Source: Imbricaverruca yamaguchii (Eukaryota; Arthropoda; Thecostraca; Neoverrucidae). From it: DNA of 64,000 bases. Below are positions 45,667-56,700 of this stretch, in pieces (the stretch's first letter is position 1; each line of letters opens with the position of its first letter). Location of the stretch: positions 921,001-985,000 of the forward strand of contig JAOTOL010001478.1 of the NCBI GenBank assembly GCA_034440575.1, read 5' to 3'. The position numbers and the translations under genes were made by a program. The notes under the pieces are model-generated. The model searched no databases. It saw nothing but the letters and a program-made list of their open reading frames with translations, and was not told the origin of the DNA.

Positions 45667-46360
45667 ATGGCGATATCCTATCACGTTTGTGAGGAAATCA
45701 GTAGAAACTTTAAGAGGAAGTGCCTTATTCTTGGTAACTTTAATCTAAAAGGTTATGAAAATGCTGGTGTTGGCTCCCCATCATGCAAAATGTTTAGGAA
45801 ATGCCTTGAAGAGGACCTGTTCTTACACCAGTTTGTATCGGAACCTACCAGGCATGGCTCATTCTTGGACCTTGTATTCTCGGATTGAAGTGACTTGATT
45901 CAAGACTTGACTGTAGGAGAAACTGTGGGAAGAAGTGACCATAACATAGTTAGATTCAAGGCACATGTAGGGGAAATTATTAAGGATAATTTGGTAAAGG
46001 TTCCAAATTTCAACAGAGCAGACTTTGACTGCATGAGAGCGGCTTTAAGTGCCATCAGATGGGAAAAAGAATTCTCCAATTTAAATGCCTGTGAAATGTG
46101 GGAAAAGTTCAAATCTTACTTGAAGGAAATTCAGATGAGACATGTCCCCCAAAAACCAAGACGCAAAAGAAGGGTAGGAAAGCCAGCATGGCTTACACCA
46201 GACTTGATAAAAACAATTAAGGCTAAGAAAACTGTATTTAGAGTCTTTAAAGAAGCCTCAAATGTCGTTAATCTAAAGGCGTATCGAAAAGTTAGAGACA
46301 CTGAAGCAAAAAACCAGAGCAGTCAAGCGAGCAAAAGAACTGGATTTAGCTAGAAACTGT
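45667..46360 (+). pseudogene. CR1 endonuclease C-terminal part and linker
   Basis: The frame opens with RKCLILGNFNLKGY, where GNFN is the GDFN motif with Asp to Asn. Then come QFVSEPTRHGSFLDLVFSD, an in-frame stop, and VGRSDHNIVRFK, the SDH catalytic motif of APE endonucleases. The linker runs to a frame loss near 46310-46355. The N-terminal half of the endonuclease, with the ETWL motif, is absent, as expected of 5' truncation. Confidence 0.85.
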
Positions 46361-47890
46361 AATGGGGACAGTAAAAAGTTCTTTAGTTTCTACAAGCTGA
46401 GTAAAGTTTCTAGCACAATTGGTCAACTGGAAGTAAACCGGACTACATTGGGTGAGTATAGTGAGATGATTGAGGAGCTGAGCAAGCAGTTTAAATCAGT
46501 GTTTACATTGGAATATATGAGCAATCTGCCGACCGTATACCATAGTTCAGTGACATGTGATCTGATAAATGATGTTGATTTCATTGATAGTGATGTTGTT
46601 TACAATCATATCAGGAAAATAAAGCCAAACAAAGCAGCAGGACCTGATGAAATTTATGCTAGGGTGTTGCGGGAAACTGAAAATGAAGTGGCATTTCCAC
46701 TTAGTATAATATTTTGTAGATCAGTTTCACAAAATGAAATTACAACCGATTGGAAAAGGGCAAATGTAGTTCCTATTTTCAAGAAAGAAGAAAGAGGGAA
46801 AGTTGAAAACTATAGGCCAGTAAGTCTCACATACCTAGTCTGCAAGGTACTGGAATCAATTATCAAGGATAGAATAGTTAGTTATCTGGAAGGTAGCAGA
46901 TTGATTCAAGATACTCAACATGGGTTTAGAAAAGGACGATCGTGCCTCACAAATCTCTTGGACTTTTTGAACTTCGCCACAGAACAATTTGATCAGGGAA
47001 ATCAAGTTGATGTAGCATATCTTGACTTTAGTAAGGCCTTTGACAAGGTACCCCATAAACGGTTAATGATACAGCTTCAGTCCATGGTATTGCAGGTAGC
47101 ATCTTAAAATGGATAGAGTTGTGGCTTTCAGATAAACAGCAAAGATTGATGCTAAATGGTACAAAGTCATCATGGCAAAATGTTCTTAGTGTAGTCCGTC
47201 AGGGGTCAGTACTGGGGCCACTACTGTTCATTTATTTGTAAATAACATTGAAAGTGGCCTAAGCAGTAAAGTTTTGAAATTTGCGGATGATTTGAAGGTC
47301 TTTAGGGCAATACCAGGTCAAGATGAGCATATCTCGCTGCAAAAAGACTTAGACGAACTTGTGAAGTGGTCCGAAGAATGGCAAATGAAATTTAATTTTG
47401 ATAAGTACAAAATCATGCATGTAGGTAAGCAGCATATGAAGGCTCCATACTTGATGGGTGGCCAAGTGCTATCAGTGACTCAACAGGAGAAGGATTTATG
47501 TGTTATTCTAAACACAAAATTGGGGGCATCAGAACAGACCAAGGAAGCCAGGAAGAAGGCACTGAGAATGCTCGGGGCAATAAATAGGAATGTATCATAC
47601 AGAAGTGAGGAAGTCACCAGGAAGCTTTACTGTGCATATGTTAGGCCACATTTGGAATACTGCATCCAAGCTTGGTCTCCTAGCTATGAAAAAGATTGTT
47701 GGCTTTTAGAGAGAGTACAAAAGAGGGCTACAAAAATGGTTAATGGCATAAGCAACCTGGCATATGAGGAAAGATTGAAGAAATTGAATATGTTTTCACT
47801 TAGATATAGAAGGCTGAGAGGAGATCTCATCGAGGTTTTTTTAATTTGTACATGGTCTGGAGAGGGGATACCTTGGGGAAATGTTTGAAT
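46355..47890 (+). pseudogene. CR1 reverse transcriptase
   Basis: RT blocks in order: NKAAGPDEIYARVL, WKRANVVPIFKK, ENYRPVSLTYLVCKVLE, QHGFRKGRSCLTNLLDF, motif A VAYLDFSKAFDKVPHKRL, a frameshift near 47085, QGSVLGPLL (motif B), motif C KFADDLKVF (about 47277-47303), WQMKFNFDKYKIMHVG, then YVRPHLEYCIQAWSP and LERVQKRATKMV. The motif B region reads SVVRQGS, where the minus-strand copy has SGVPQGS. Frame is lost again near 47838. This is a textbook CR1 RT; only the frameshifts make it a pseudogene. Confidence 0.93.
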
Positions 47891-48224
47891 TGAACAGAAA
47901 TGATGCAATTAGAGGTCATAAATTCAAAATTAAAGTTAACCACAGCAGAACAAGGTTAAGGCAGACTTTCTTCACCAAACAGGGTAGTAGAACACTGGAA
48001 CCAGCTGCCAGAAAACATTGTCAGTAGCAGCACATTGAACATCTTTAAAAACAGCATAGACAATCATTATAAGAATAGAGGGCTTGCTTTTCAGTGTTAC
48101 AGGGAGGGCTGATTGACAGATTTGGTGGGCGACTGGTTCAGTGTACAGAGTGCAACCAAGAAGGGCCCTTGTGGCTCATAGTTGCACTAATCTTTTATGT
48201 CTTTATGTCTTTATGTCTTTATGT

Positions 48225-48539
48225 TTGTTGAACAACCTTGAACCATCCTTTCCTTGAATACCGGACACGACACTCAAGTAATCTTGGGCAAGTCCAAGCT
48301 TTTGGTACATATAAGCATGCTCAACACAGGCTGTTGGCCGTTGGGAGTGTGCAAAATTGGTCGGGGTGGACCCAAGATAACCTGCTGACAGTACTAATGC
48401 AGACGTCACAGCGCTCTAATAGTCTGCAATGAGTCCACCGGGGCGCTAAAGCGTGCAATCATCCTCTGCAGAATGGTCTCGATGCGGCTATAGCCTGTAA
48501 TCTGCACAGATTCGTCGGACACGTCGACAGCGACGGCAC
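48225..48539. other. no recognisable gene
   Basis: Short unique spacer between the CR1 copy 1 tail and the 55-bp array. Confidence 0.5.
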
Positions 48540-49321
48540 GTGCACGTGGCAGTCAGCGGCGTCTGCTGCTTATCTCACGACTCGGCTATATACCGCCGGT
48601 CACGTGGTCAGCAGGGTCTGCTGCTTATCTCATGACTCGGCTATATACCGCCGGTCACGTGGTCAGCAGGGTCCGCTGCTTATCTCATGACTCTACTATA
48701 TACCGCCGGTCACGTAGTCAGCAGCGTCCGCTGCTTATCTCAGGACTCGGCTATATACCGCCGATCACGTGGTCAGGAGCACCGTCAGATAAATGGTTAG
48801 CAGCGTCTGCTGCTCATCTCACGACTCGACTATATACCGCCAGACACGTGGTAAGCAGCGTCCGCTGCTTATCTCAGGACTCGGCTATATACCGCCGGTC
48901 ACGTGGTCAGGAGCACCGGCAATAAATGGTCAGCAGCGTCTGCTGCTCATCTCACGACTCGACTATATACCGCCAGACACGTGGTATCCCACGTGGTCAG
49001 CAGCGTCTGCTGCTCATCTCACGACTCGACTATATACCGCCAGACACGTGGTGAGCAACGTCCGCTGCTTATCTCAGGACTCGGCTATATACCGCCGGTC
49101 ACGTGGTCAGCAGCGTCCGCTGCTTATCTCAGGACTCTACTATATACCGTCAGACACGTGGTCAGGAGCACCGGCATATAAATGGTCAGCAGCGTCTGCT
49201 GCTCATCTCACGACTCCACTATATACCGCCAGACACGTGGAGCGTCCGCTGCTTATCTCAGGACTCGGACATATACCGCCGGACACGTGGTCAGCGGCGT
49301 CTGCTGCTTATCTCAGGACTC
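48540..49321. repeat. 55-bp minisatellite, left part
   Basis: About 14 units whose segments are CTCGGCTATATACCGCCGGT, CACGTGGTCAGCAG, then GTCTGCTGCTTATCTCATGA. Most units hold a TATATA, a CACGTG E-box and an AGCAG...CTGCTG inverted repeat. Truncated or fused units occur at 48780, 48910 and 48985. It continues at 50893 beyond an inserted LINE. Confidence 0.93.
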
Positions 49322-50894
49322 ATAAAGACATAAAGACATAAAAGATTAGTGCACCTATGAACCACAAGGGCTCTTCTTGGTTGCACTCTGAAAGCAAGCC
49401 CTCTATTCTTATAATGATTGTCTATGCTGTTTTTAAAGATGTTCAATGTGCTGCTACTGACGATGTTTTCTGGCAGCTGGTTCCAGTGTTCCACTACCCT
49501 GTTGGTGAAGAAAGTTTGCCTTAACCTTGTTCTGCTGTGGTTAACTTTAATTTTGAATGTATGACCTCTAATTGCATCATTCCTGTTCAATTCAAACATT
49601 TCCCCAAGGTATCCCCTCTCCAGACCATTGACAAATTTAAAGACCTCGATGAGATCTCCTCTCAGCCTTCTATATCTAAGTGAAAACATGTTCAATTTCT
49701 TCAATCTTTCCTCATATGCCAGGTTGCTTATGACATCAACCATTTTTGTAGCCCTCTTTTGTACTCTCTCTAAAAGCCAACAATCTTTTTCATAGCTAGG
49801 AGACCAAGCTTGGATGCAGTATTCCAAATGTGGCCTGACGTATGCACAGTAAAGCTTCCTGATCACTTCCTCACTTCTGTATGATACATTCCTATTTATT
49901 GCCCCGAGCATTCTCAGTGCCTTCTTCCTTGGGGTCTTCCTTGGTCTGTTCTGATGCCCCCAGTTTTGTGTTTAGAAAACACCTAAATCCTTCTCCTGTT
50001 GAGTCACTGATAGCACTTGGCCATCCATCAAGTATGGAGCCTTCATATGCTGCTTACCTACATGCATGATTTTGCACTTTTCAAAATTAAATTAAATTTG
50101 CCATTCTTCAGACCACTTCACAAGTTCGTCTAAGTCTTTTTGCAGCGAGATATGCTCATCCTGACCTGTTATTGCCCTAAAGACCTTCAAATCATCCGCA
50201 AATTTCAAAACTTTACTGCTTAGGTCACTTTCAATGTTATTTACAAATATAATGAACAGTAATGGCCCTAGTACTGACCCCTGGGGGACTCCACTAAGAA
50301 CATTTTGCCATGATGACTTTGTACCATTTAGCATCACTCTTTGCTGTCTATCTGAAAGCCACAACTCTATCCATTTTAAGATGCTACCTGCAATACCATG
50401 GGACTGAAGCTGTATCATTAACCGTTTATGGGGTACCTTGTCAAAGGCCTTACTAAAGTCAAGATATGCTACATCAACCTGATTTCCCTGATCAAATTGT
50501 TCTGTGGCGAAGTTAAAAAAGTCCAAGAGGTTTGTGAGACACGATCGTCCTTTTCTAAACCCATGTTGAGTATCTTGAATCAATCTGCTACCTTCCAGAT
50601 AACTAACTATTCTATCCTTGATAATTGATTCGAGTACCTTGCAGACTAGGGATGTGAGACTTACTGGCCTATAGTTTTCAACTTTCCCTCTTTCTCCTTT
50701 CTTGAAAATAGGAACTACATTTGCCCTTTTCCAATCGGTTGGAATTTCATTATGTGAAACTGATCTACAAAATATTATACTAAGTGGAAATGCCAGTTCT
50801 TTTCAGTTTCACGCAACACCCTAGCATAAATTTCATCAGGTCCTGCTGCCTTATTTGGCTTTATTTTCCTGATATGATTGTAAACAACATCACT
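49321..50894 (-). mobile_element. CR1-like LINE, copy 2 (5'-truncated), inserted in the 55-bp array
   Basis: About 1.57 kb on the minus strand, from just before the RT NKAAGPDE block to three 8-bp tail units (CATAAAGA on plus, 49321-49345). The array stops with ...CAGGACTC on the left and resumes with GACTCGG... on the right, so GACTC is present on both sides, a probable 5-bp target-site duplication. Relative to copy 1 it lacks about 50 bases of 3' UTR. Confidence 0.92.
49440..50890 (-). pseudogene. CR1 RT and C-terminal tail, copy 2
   Basis: The frame at 50583-50092 is intact through motifs A and B: VAYLDFSKAFDKVPHKRL, SGVPQGSVLGPLLFIIFVNN and KFADDLKVF. A second open piece (49911 to 49440) carries the tail, including YVRPHLEYCIQAWSP, RRLRGDLIEVFKFVNGL, TRLRQTFFTNRVVEHWNQLP and STLNIFKNSID. 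Frame breaks lie near 49940-50090 and before 50600. Copy 2 keeps motif B in the usual PQGS form, where copy 1 has RQGS. Confidence 0.9.
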
Positions 50895-51030
50895 TGACTC
50901 GGCCATATACCGCCGGTCACGTGGTCAGCAGGGTCCGCTGCTCATCTCACGACTCTACTATATACCGCCGAACACGTGGTCAGCAGCGTCCGCTGCTTAT
51001 CTCACGACTCGGCCATATACCGCCGGCATA
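50893..51030. repeat. 55-bp minisatellite, right part
   Basis: About two and a half units continuing the array at 48540-49321 in the same phase after the LINE insertion. Confidence 0.93.
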
Positions 51031-52421
51031 TGCCGCCTTGTCACAACGCTAAGCAGACTATGTAACAGCTGGAAGCATAACCATCCTCCCATCGTGCTGA
51101 GACCGGCTGATACGGAAATGGGTATGGTCTGCTGGTGGAACTGTGATGACAGGGATTGGCCAATCGCGCAGATCAAAACAACAGGACAAATATAACATCG
51201 ATTTGATGAGGACCTTAAGGCATGTGTGTAGGAAGCAAAAAGATAGTTATGGAAGCACCAACATTGTTCAGTTTTAAAAGGAGGCCAGTGAGCGTGAACT
51301 GGGAAGTATGGCCTCCGATCCATTTTCCGTAACAATAATGTCCCGGTTCCTAGACCAATAGCGACGGGCGTGCTCGTTTGAAACGACATTAAGGCTATTA
51401 TTAATGTGAATATTTCGTTTTTAAGATATTCATCTTCCATATGCATACGTACAATTTTCTGAACGAAGCTTTTGCTCAAAATAGAATACCTCCAGCCCCA
51501 CTCGCCCTCTCTCATAAGCTACTTACCGGTGTGATATATTATCTCTTAGCGACAAGACAATTTTCCGTGCCTTGCTTTCTCTCCCATAAGCAACCTTACC
51601 ATGTTGCTGTTGTCAGCTCCATACATCAGTTTCTTTGTTCTATAATTCGGCACCAGGTGAAATATTTATTCATCTGCAGGACGCTTGGAGGTATTGCTTC
51701 TCCATTGCTTACTTAGAGAAGCTGCTGCTCAATCTTAATCAATTCTGCTGCTAAATAGTATAAGTGTAGGTCATGGCCAATAGAAAGACGCTAATTCAGT
51801 CCACAAATGGATTATTGGCCTCAAAGCCTTCATGTAAGAAGTTAACAAATCCACCTTCAGCAAAACAAATCAAAATAAATATTGTGGTAAAAAAATACTT
51901 CAACGTTGCTGTCATGTTGCTCTGTTTTCATAAAAGTCAGGATTCCAGACAGCCTGATAAAAATATTGCACTTTGAAGAAACGCACAGCTTACGCCACCG
52001 CACAACAAATGAAGAAATAATATTCAGGAATGATGTAGTCAAAGTTTTGGTTGTCCGTTTTGGCGTTTACAAGCCATTAATTGAAGAAATGTGGACAGGG
52101 CCAATGCGACTCTCGAACCACGCACAAATAAAGCGCATTGTTCGTACAGAAAGAAATGTCATCATCACGACAAAAATAAAATTAGCGACGCCGACCACAT
52201 GACAAGATGTACGAGAAGACACAGCCAGAGGAAATCATTGGCATGCGCATGGTTTCTATTTTTACAATCACTCACCAGGAGCCTTCTTCAAATAGTGGGA
52301 GATGGCAGATATCCATACCAAAATGGCAGTCCCAACATGTCATACAGAATTCAACTATGCTTAGTAGTATATTTTCACAGCAGTGTTTATGAAAACACCT
52401 CTCTGTGGTGGCGCGCTGTGT
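51031..52421. other. no recognisable gene
   Basis: AT-rich unique sequence; nothing identified. Confidence 0.4.
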
Positions 52422-52560
52422 GCGCCTCTGGCGCCGACCACTCGCCACGTCTCTGCCTCGGCAGCCCCGGTCATGACCTCTGGCGCCGACCACTCGCGAC
52501 CCCTATGCTCCAGCAGCCCCGGTCATGACCTCTGGCGCCAACCACTCGCCATCCCTCTGT
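52422..52560. repeat. 52-bp tandem repeat
   Basis: About two and a half units with CTCTGGCGCCGACCACTCGC and CAGCCCCGGTCATGAC. Confidence 0.88.
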
Positions 52561-52689
52561 GGAGCCCGGCTCACCAGGTTGCACCACGCGCAGCCTGGCT
52601 CATCAGTGGGAGCCGCCCACGTGCCGCACAGACGAGCAGCCGGCATTCGAGCAACGAAGCGGACCGATCAGCAATGGCCGCAACATTCT

Positions 52690-52882
52690 CCGACACTCCG
52701 CCGACACTCTGTACTCCGACACTTCAACACTCCAACACTCAGACACTCTTGACTCCGACACTCCGACATTCCAACACCCCGACACTCCGACACTCCTGAC
52801 ACTTCAGCACTTCAACACCTCGACACTCTTGACTCCAACACTCAGACACTCTTGACTCCGACACTCCGACACTCTGGACTCG
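52690..52882. repeat. 8-9-bp diverged repeat GACACTCC
   Basis: Words such as CCGACACTC, CCAACACTC and TTGACTCC alternate for about 190 bases; irregular, CACTC-based. Confidence 0.88.
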
Positions 52883-53034
52883 GGCGGTCCGGCGCCCGTC
52901 GATTGTTAGTTTGTCAGGACACAGTCTGAGGTATGTCCGTGCTCACACAAATTGTATTGCAGATTGTATTGCATTTTCTCACGTATTGTCTCTTCTCTCT
53001 CCGATACATGCGGCGACAAGCGATTCAGATACAT

Positions 53035-53425
53035 TGCTCTTTCTTTATCGTGTTCCCCATCTTATATCTCTCTCCTCGCACTCTCTCGCTCTTCCTCGCT
53101 CTTTCTCACTCTTGCTGTTGCTCTTGATCTCTCGCTCTTTCTCGATCTTTCTCACTCTTGCTATTGCTCTTGCTCTTTCGCTCTTTCTTGCTCTTTCTCA
53201 CTCTTGCTATTGCTCTTGCTCTCTCCTGCTCTCTTGCTCCTCCTCTTTCTATCGCTATATGCCTCTATCGCTACGTTGCTCTCCCAATTTCTCGCCCCTC
53301 TCAATCTCGCTCTCCCTCTTCTCTCTCGTTCTCTCTCTCTCTCTTTCTATCTCTCTATTTCTCTCTCTCTCTCTCCCTCTCTCTCTCTTTTTTCTCTCTC
53401 TGTCTCTCTCCCTCTTCTCTCCAGG
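53035..53425. repeat. CT-rich microsatellite tract
   Basis: Impure TCTCTC with GCTCTTTCTC words; ORFs rich in Leu and Ser on plus and Arg and Glu on minus are artefacts. Confidence 0.9.
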
Positions 53426-54887
53426 GGCGGTCCGTAGCACCGAAGTGAGGTGAGGCAGAGCAAAATCGCCGGATTTTGACCAGTATTTTTCATAAATATC
53501 CATTATTATTTTATATTAAGATGAGTATGAACAACTTAATTTGGCGCTGCAAGGTGCCAAACATATTGCCACCGTTTCGAAGTCAGTGGATTTCAACCCT
53601 CTCCCTCGTGTTCAAATGCTTCCGAAATTGCCGCCAACTTTTAATATATAAAATATCATTGAGGTTTTCATATATTTCCATTGCATAACCCGAAAAGGCT
53701 GGCATGCACACACACACACATGTTATATATATTATACATATTATATATATATATAATTATTATTATTTTTGTTATTCTTATCATTGATTATTTCAGTGCA
53801 AAAATACATGAAGTTAATGGGAAGCCCCACATCGATGGAGTGCATGCTCCATGGTACCCCATGTTAAAAATATAAGTAATTAGTGGACAGAGCCAACATT
53901 GAGGGGGTACTTGCCCTTCAAAAATATACAAAAAGAACACGTCTGGTGTAGGCGTATAGGAATGAAAAATGGAAAACAATCCTGAAAACCAGCTGCATGT
54001 TCCGTATCTGCACATGGGTGATAAGGGCATGGTATTGCAACCAGTATAGGCTCCTCCGCCGGTGGCCTAAATATAATGTTGGCGCCTTTTCCTGGCCGGA
54101 TGGGTACCACGTTCCCATTGGGGCATATTCCCCAGTATCCCCACCCTGTTTACGCCCCTGCACCGAGTGGGGAGGAATTATGTTGCAACATAATTCCTCC
54201 CACAATTCCTCCCAATGGAATTATGCAGTAAGTTATCTCTTACTTCCTCCTACTTCTCCTACCCGGCCGTGATCTTCAGCTGGCCTGTCTCATCATACTG
54301 TTACTATCTGTGGCACCACGCGATTCCTGCGGCGCTTCACATGAATGCAGTCAGCGTAGGTCCAAGCGAAAAATCCTAGTGTTAGGGAAAATGCGGCTCA
54401 TATTCGTGGACAAGATTCTTCAAGCTTTCAAATGAACCCGATTTTGTCCCATTTCGATGGTATTTAAGATCGGAAATGTTGTGTTGAATAAACGGAAGTT
54501 CGGCTGGAGCGCCTACGGAACTGAGCAATTGTCCAGCCCATGTGACGTCACCGATTTCCAAACAATATTGGAGGGCCCTGGCCTATCCTGCGCTTGTTAT
54601 GAAACGAAAACTTACTATATGGCGATATGTGTGAGAGGCTAGCCTCTGCCGATCGGTGATAGAGCTAAGATGTTTGGAAGCTAAGATGTAAATGGTGTAA
54701 ATGTAAATGAACTTCAATTTTCACCATAACTATGAGTCACCAATGCATATTTGTTTCCAGTTTTTTCAAGTTTGCTATTCTCCAGTGAATGAAAGCATCA
54801 TTTTATGAAAATAACATACAAAAATACTTCCCAGCTCTACTCAGGTGAAGCACTGCCTTAGTGCCTTACATGGGCCGACCGCCCCTG
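53426..54887. other. probable interspersed-repeat sequence, no gene
   Basis: A TA tract lies at 53723-53755. At 53423 CAGGGGCGGTCCGTAG (plus) and near 54163 CAGGGGCGTAAACAGG (minus) resemble termini of hAT-like DNA transposons, but I find no matching target-site duplication, so they may belong to separate elements. No coding domain. Confidence 0.35.
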
Positions 54888-55123
54888 CTTCTCTCTCTAT
54901 CTCGCTTTCTCTCTCTTTCTCTCTCCCTCTCTTTCTCTCTCTCCATCTCTCTCTCTCTCTCTTTCCTTTCTCTCTCTGCCTCTCTCCCTCTTCTCTCTTT
55001 ATCTCTCTTTCTCTTTCTTTCTCTCTCTCCCTCTCTTTCTCTCTCTCCATCTCTCTCTCTCTCTCTTTCCTTTCTCTCTCTGCCTCTCTCCCTCTTCTCT
55101 CTCTATCTCTCTTTCTCTTTCTT

Positions 55124-55167
<44 letters not shown>

Positions 55168-55198
55168 GCTCGCTCTCTCTCTCTCTATCTCCATCTCT
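54888..55198. repeat. CT microsatellite tract
   Basis: About 310 bases of TCTCTC with CCTC and TTTC interruptions. A block of about 100 bases containing TCTTTCCTTTCTCTCTCTGC occurs twice (about 54960 and 55067). Confidence 0.92.
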
Positions 55199-55255
55199 GC
55201 CACTATGCCATCCCGTTCGATTGGCCTGGCCAATTCCCAGGACTTGTCAGAACCA

Positions 55256-55660
55256 TAACGAGGCGGGTCAGTCGTCCGCCGCTGTGGTTGGCGCGCTGTG
55301 TGTGTCCTGACCACCGTCGGGCCGTAAAAACGGCCGCCTCGGCCGCAGGCCGACACGCAAAAAAACACCGTCCGGCCGCAAAATTGCCGCTCCCGCCGTC
55401 AGCATTTTTGCCGCCTTTTTCGCCGCTCCGGTGTCTCTCGCGCGCGAACAAAAGGCTTTCGGTGTGACGGCGGTCGGCCGCGGTCGTGTTTATGGCCGCT
55501 TTGTGGACCGAGGTCACACGATAGCGCCGTCGGCCGCCTGGGCTGGGACTGGGCGGGACTGCAACGGGATGCGGGTGGGACGGCGGGACGGCGGGCGCGC
55601 TCGGCGGGTCTGTGGACCGCTCCCAGCAGACAGCAGGTGGATAGTAGTTGGGATAGTAGC
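55256..55660. promoter_or_regulatory. CpG-rich island
   Basis: GC- and CpG-dense patch between AT-rich flanks, with many CGGCCG words. Overlapping ORFs on both strands lack a clear coding profile. It may mark a promoter or an unmethylated patch; there is no transcript evidence. Confidence 0.3.
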
Positions 55661-55878
55661 ACATGGAGGCTCTGCAGGTGGAGGCGTGGACTCGCAGGAC
55701 AGTTGAGCAGTGGGTTAACATATCGGGCTGGTCATGATACTTTTTGAATTACCTAACGGTGTACTTCCGAAAGCTTTGTTTCGGCTTAGCGGGGCTTAGA
55801 AAGACTTGGGTTAAAGTGTAATGAGAAACAAAGGAAGGAAGCCGAAAGGATGACATGAAAAGTGGAAAATTGTACATT

Positions 55879-56700
55879 TCATTGCAAGATAATTGCTTGG
55901 GATGAGAGTCCATATAACCGGACTTCAATAATTTGGCATGCCTTCGTTGTTGTTCCTTCACCTTTTGCCATCATGCAAAAAAAATTCGGGTGTTCTTGAG
56001 TGCTCTTTCTGTTCATGCCTTTCAGTGGCGTGAAGCTGTGAAATGATGCAGTCCTCATCGACGGGGAGCGTTCGAATTTCAAGGTGTGCTGTGCTAAGAC
56101 AATATCGCTGTTACATAGCACCAACTCCATGTAAGCATTCATTTCTAGAGATCTAAATGCCACACCAGCACATAGCATAGGGCCCTTCTAGAAGCTTGTG
56201 AATCACAAAAGTACTTCATCCAGCAAATAATGTCGGGCACTAGCTTCGGTTTGTCAGGCGCATAGTTTTCATGCACCTGGAAGTATTGTCCTTGGAGAAA
56301 CATATGCATTCCATCAAATACAAATTGCTTCGTGCAAGCTAATTTCAAATCAGCACATGCCTGTTTCCATTTTCGTACCATTACCGCCCCCATCCCACAC
56401 ACATACATACCCTGCATACCTCCCCAGATATGACTGCAGTTACTGTGCAGTGTCAGCAAATATTGTGAGGGACTGCATAATTTCCATTAGGAGTCAAGAT
56501 TTGCCATTTTAGGTGCTGTCTGCGGGACTCCAGCGCTTTCATTTCACCACGTTGCTTCCAGAATTCGGGTCAGCTTAATCTGTTCTGTGACGGGACCGTT
56601 CGACTTCAATGTGACCAGTTGCCATTCAATTGCCCTTCTTCCAAGAAGGGCAAAGTTGATGCAAATACCAAACGACCCTACACTGCTTAGTTCCCTACAA
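55879..56700 (-). pseudogene. possible decayed coding segment, unidentified
   Basis: Two overlapping minus-strand frames (56459-56145 and 56178-55879) and an open piece above them (about 56690-56580) look protein-like: NFALLGRRAIEWQLVTLKS, MVRKWKQACADLKLACTK, FQVHENYAPDKPKLVPDI and LVLCNSDIVLAQHTLKFER. Joining them needs frameshifts and two stops. I recognise no family; a dead transposon gene or processed pseudogene is possible. It may also be chance. Confidence 0.2.

Larger units (their letters stand above)
45662..48224 (+). mobile_element. CR1-like LINE, copy 1 (5'-truncated)
   Basis: About 2.56 kb, from the C-terminal half of the endonuclease through RT to a 3' UTR. It ends in four TCTTTATG units at about 48196-48224; an 8-bp tandem tail instead of poly-A is a known trait of CR1-group elements. 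It is closely similar to the minus-strand copy at 49321-50894: in one 90-base RT stretch I compared there were three differences. Three frameshifts and a few stops make it inactive. Confidence 0.92.

Noticed and set aside
45662..48224. CR1 copy 1 as an active element
   Set aside because: It is 5'-truncated with several frameshifts, an Asp-to-Asn change in the GDFN motif and RQGS instead of PQGS in motif B.
53423..54163. A complete 741-bp hAT-like element
   Set aside because: The two terminus-like motifs face each other correctly, but the flanking eight bases do not match and the inner terminal sequences diverge after about nine bases.
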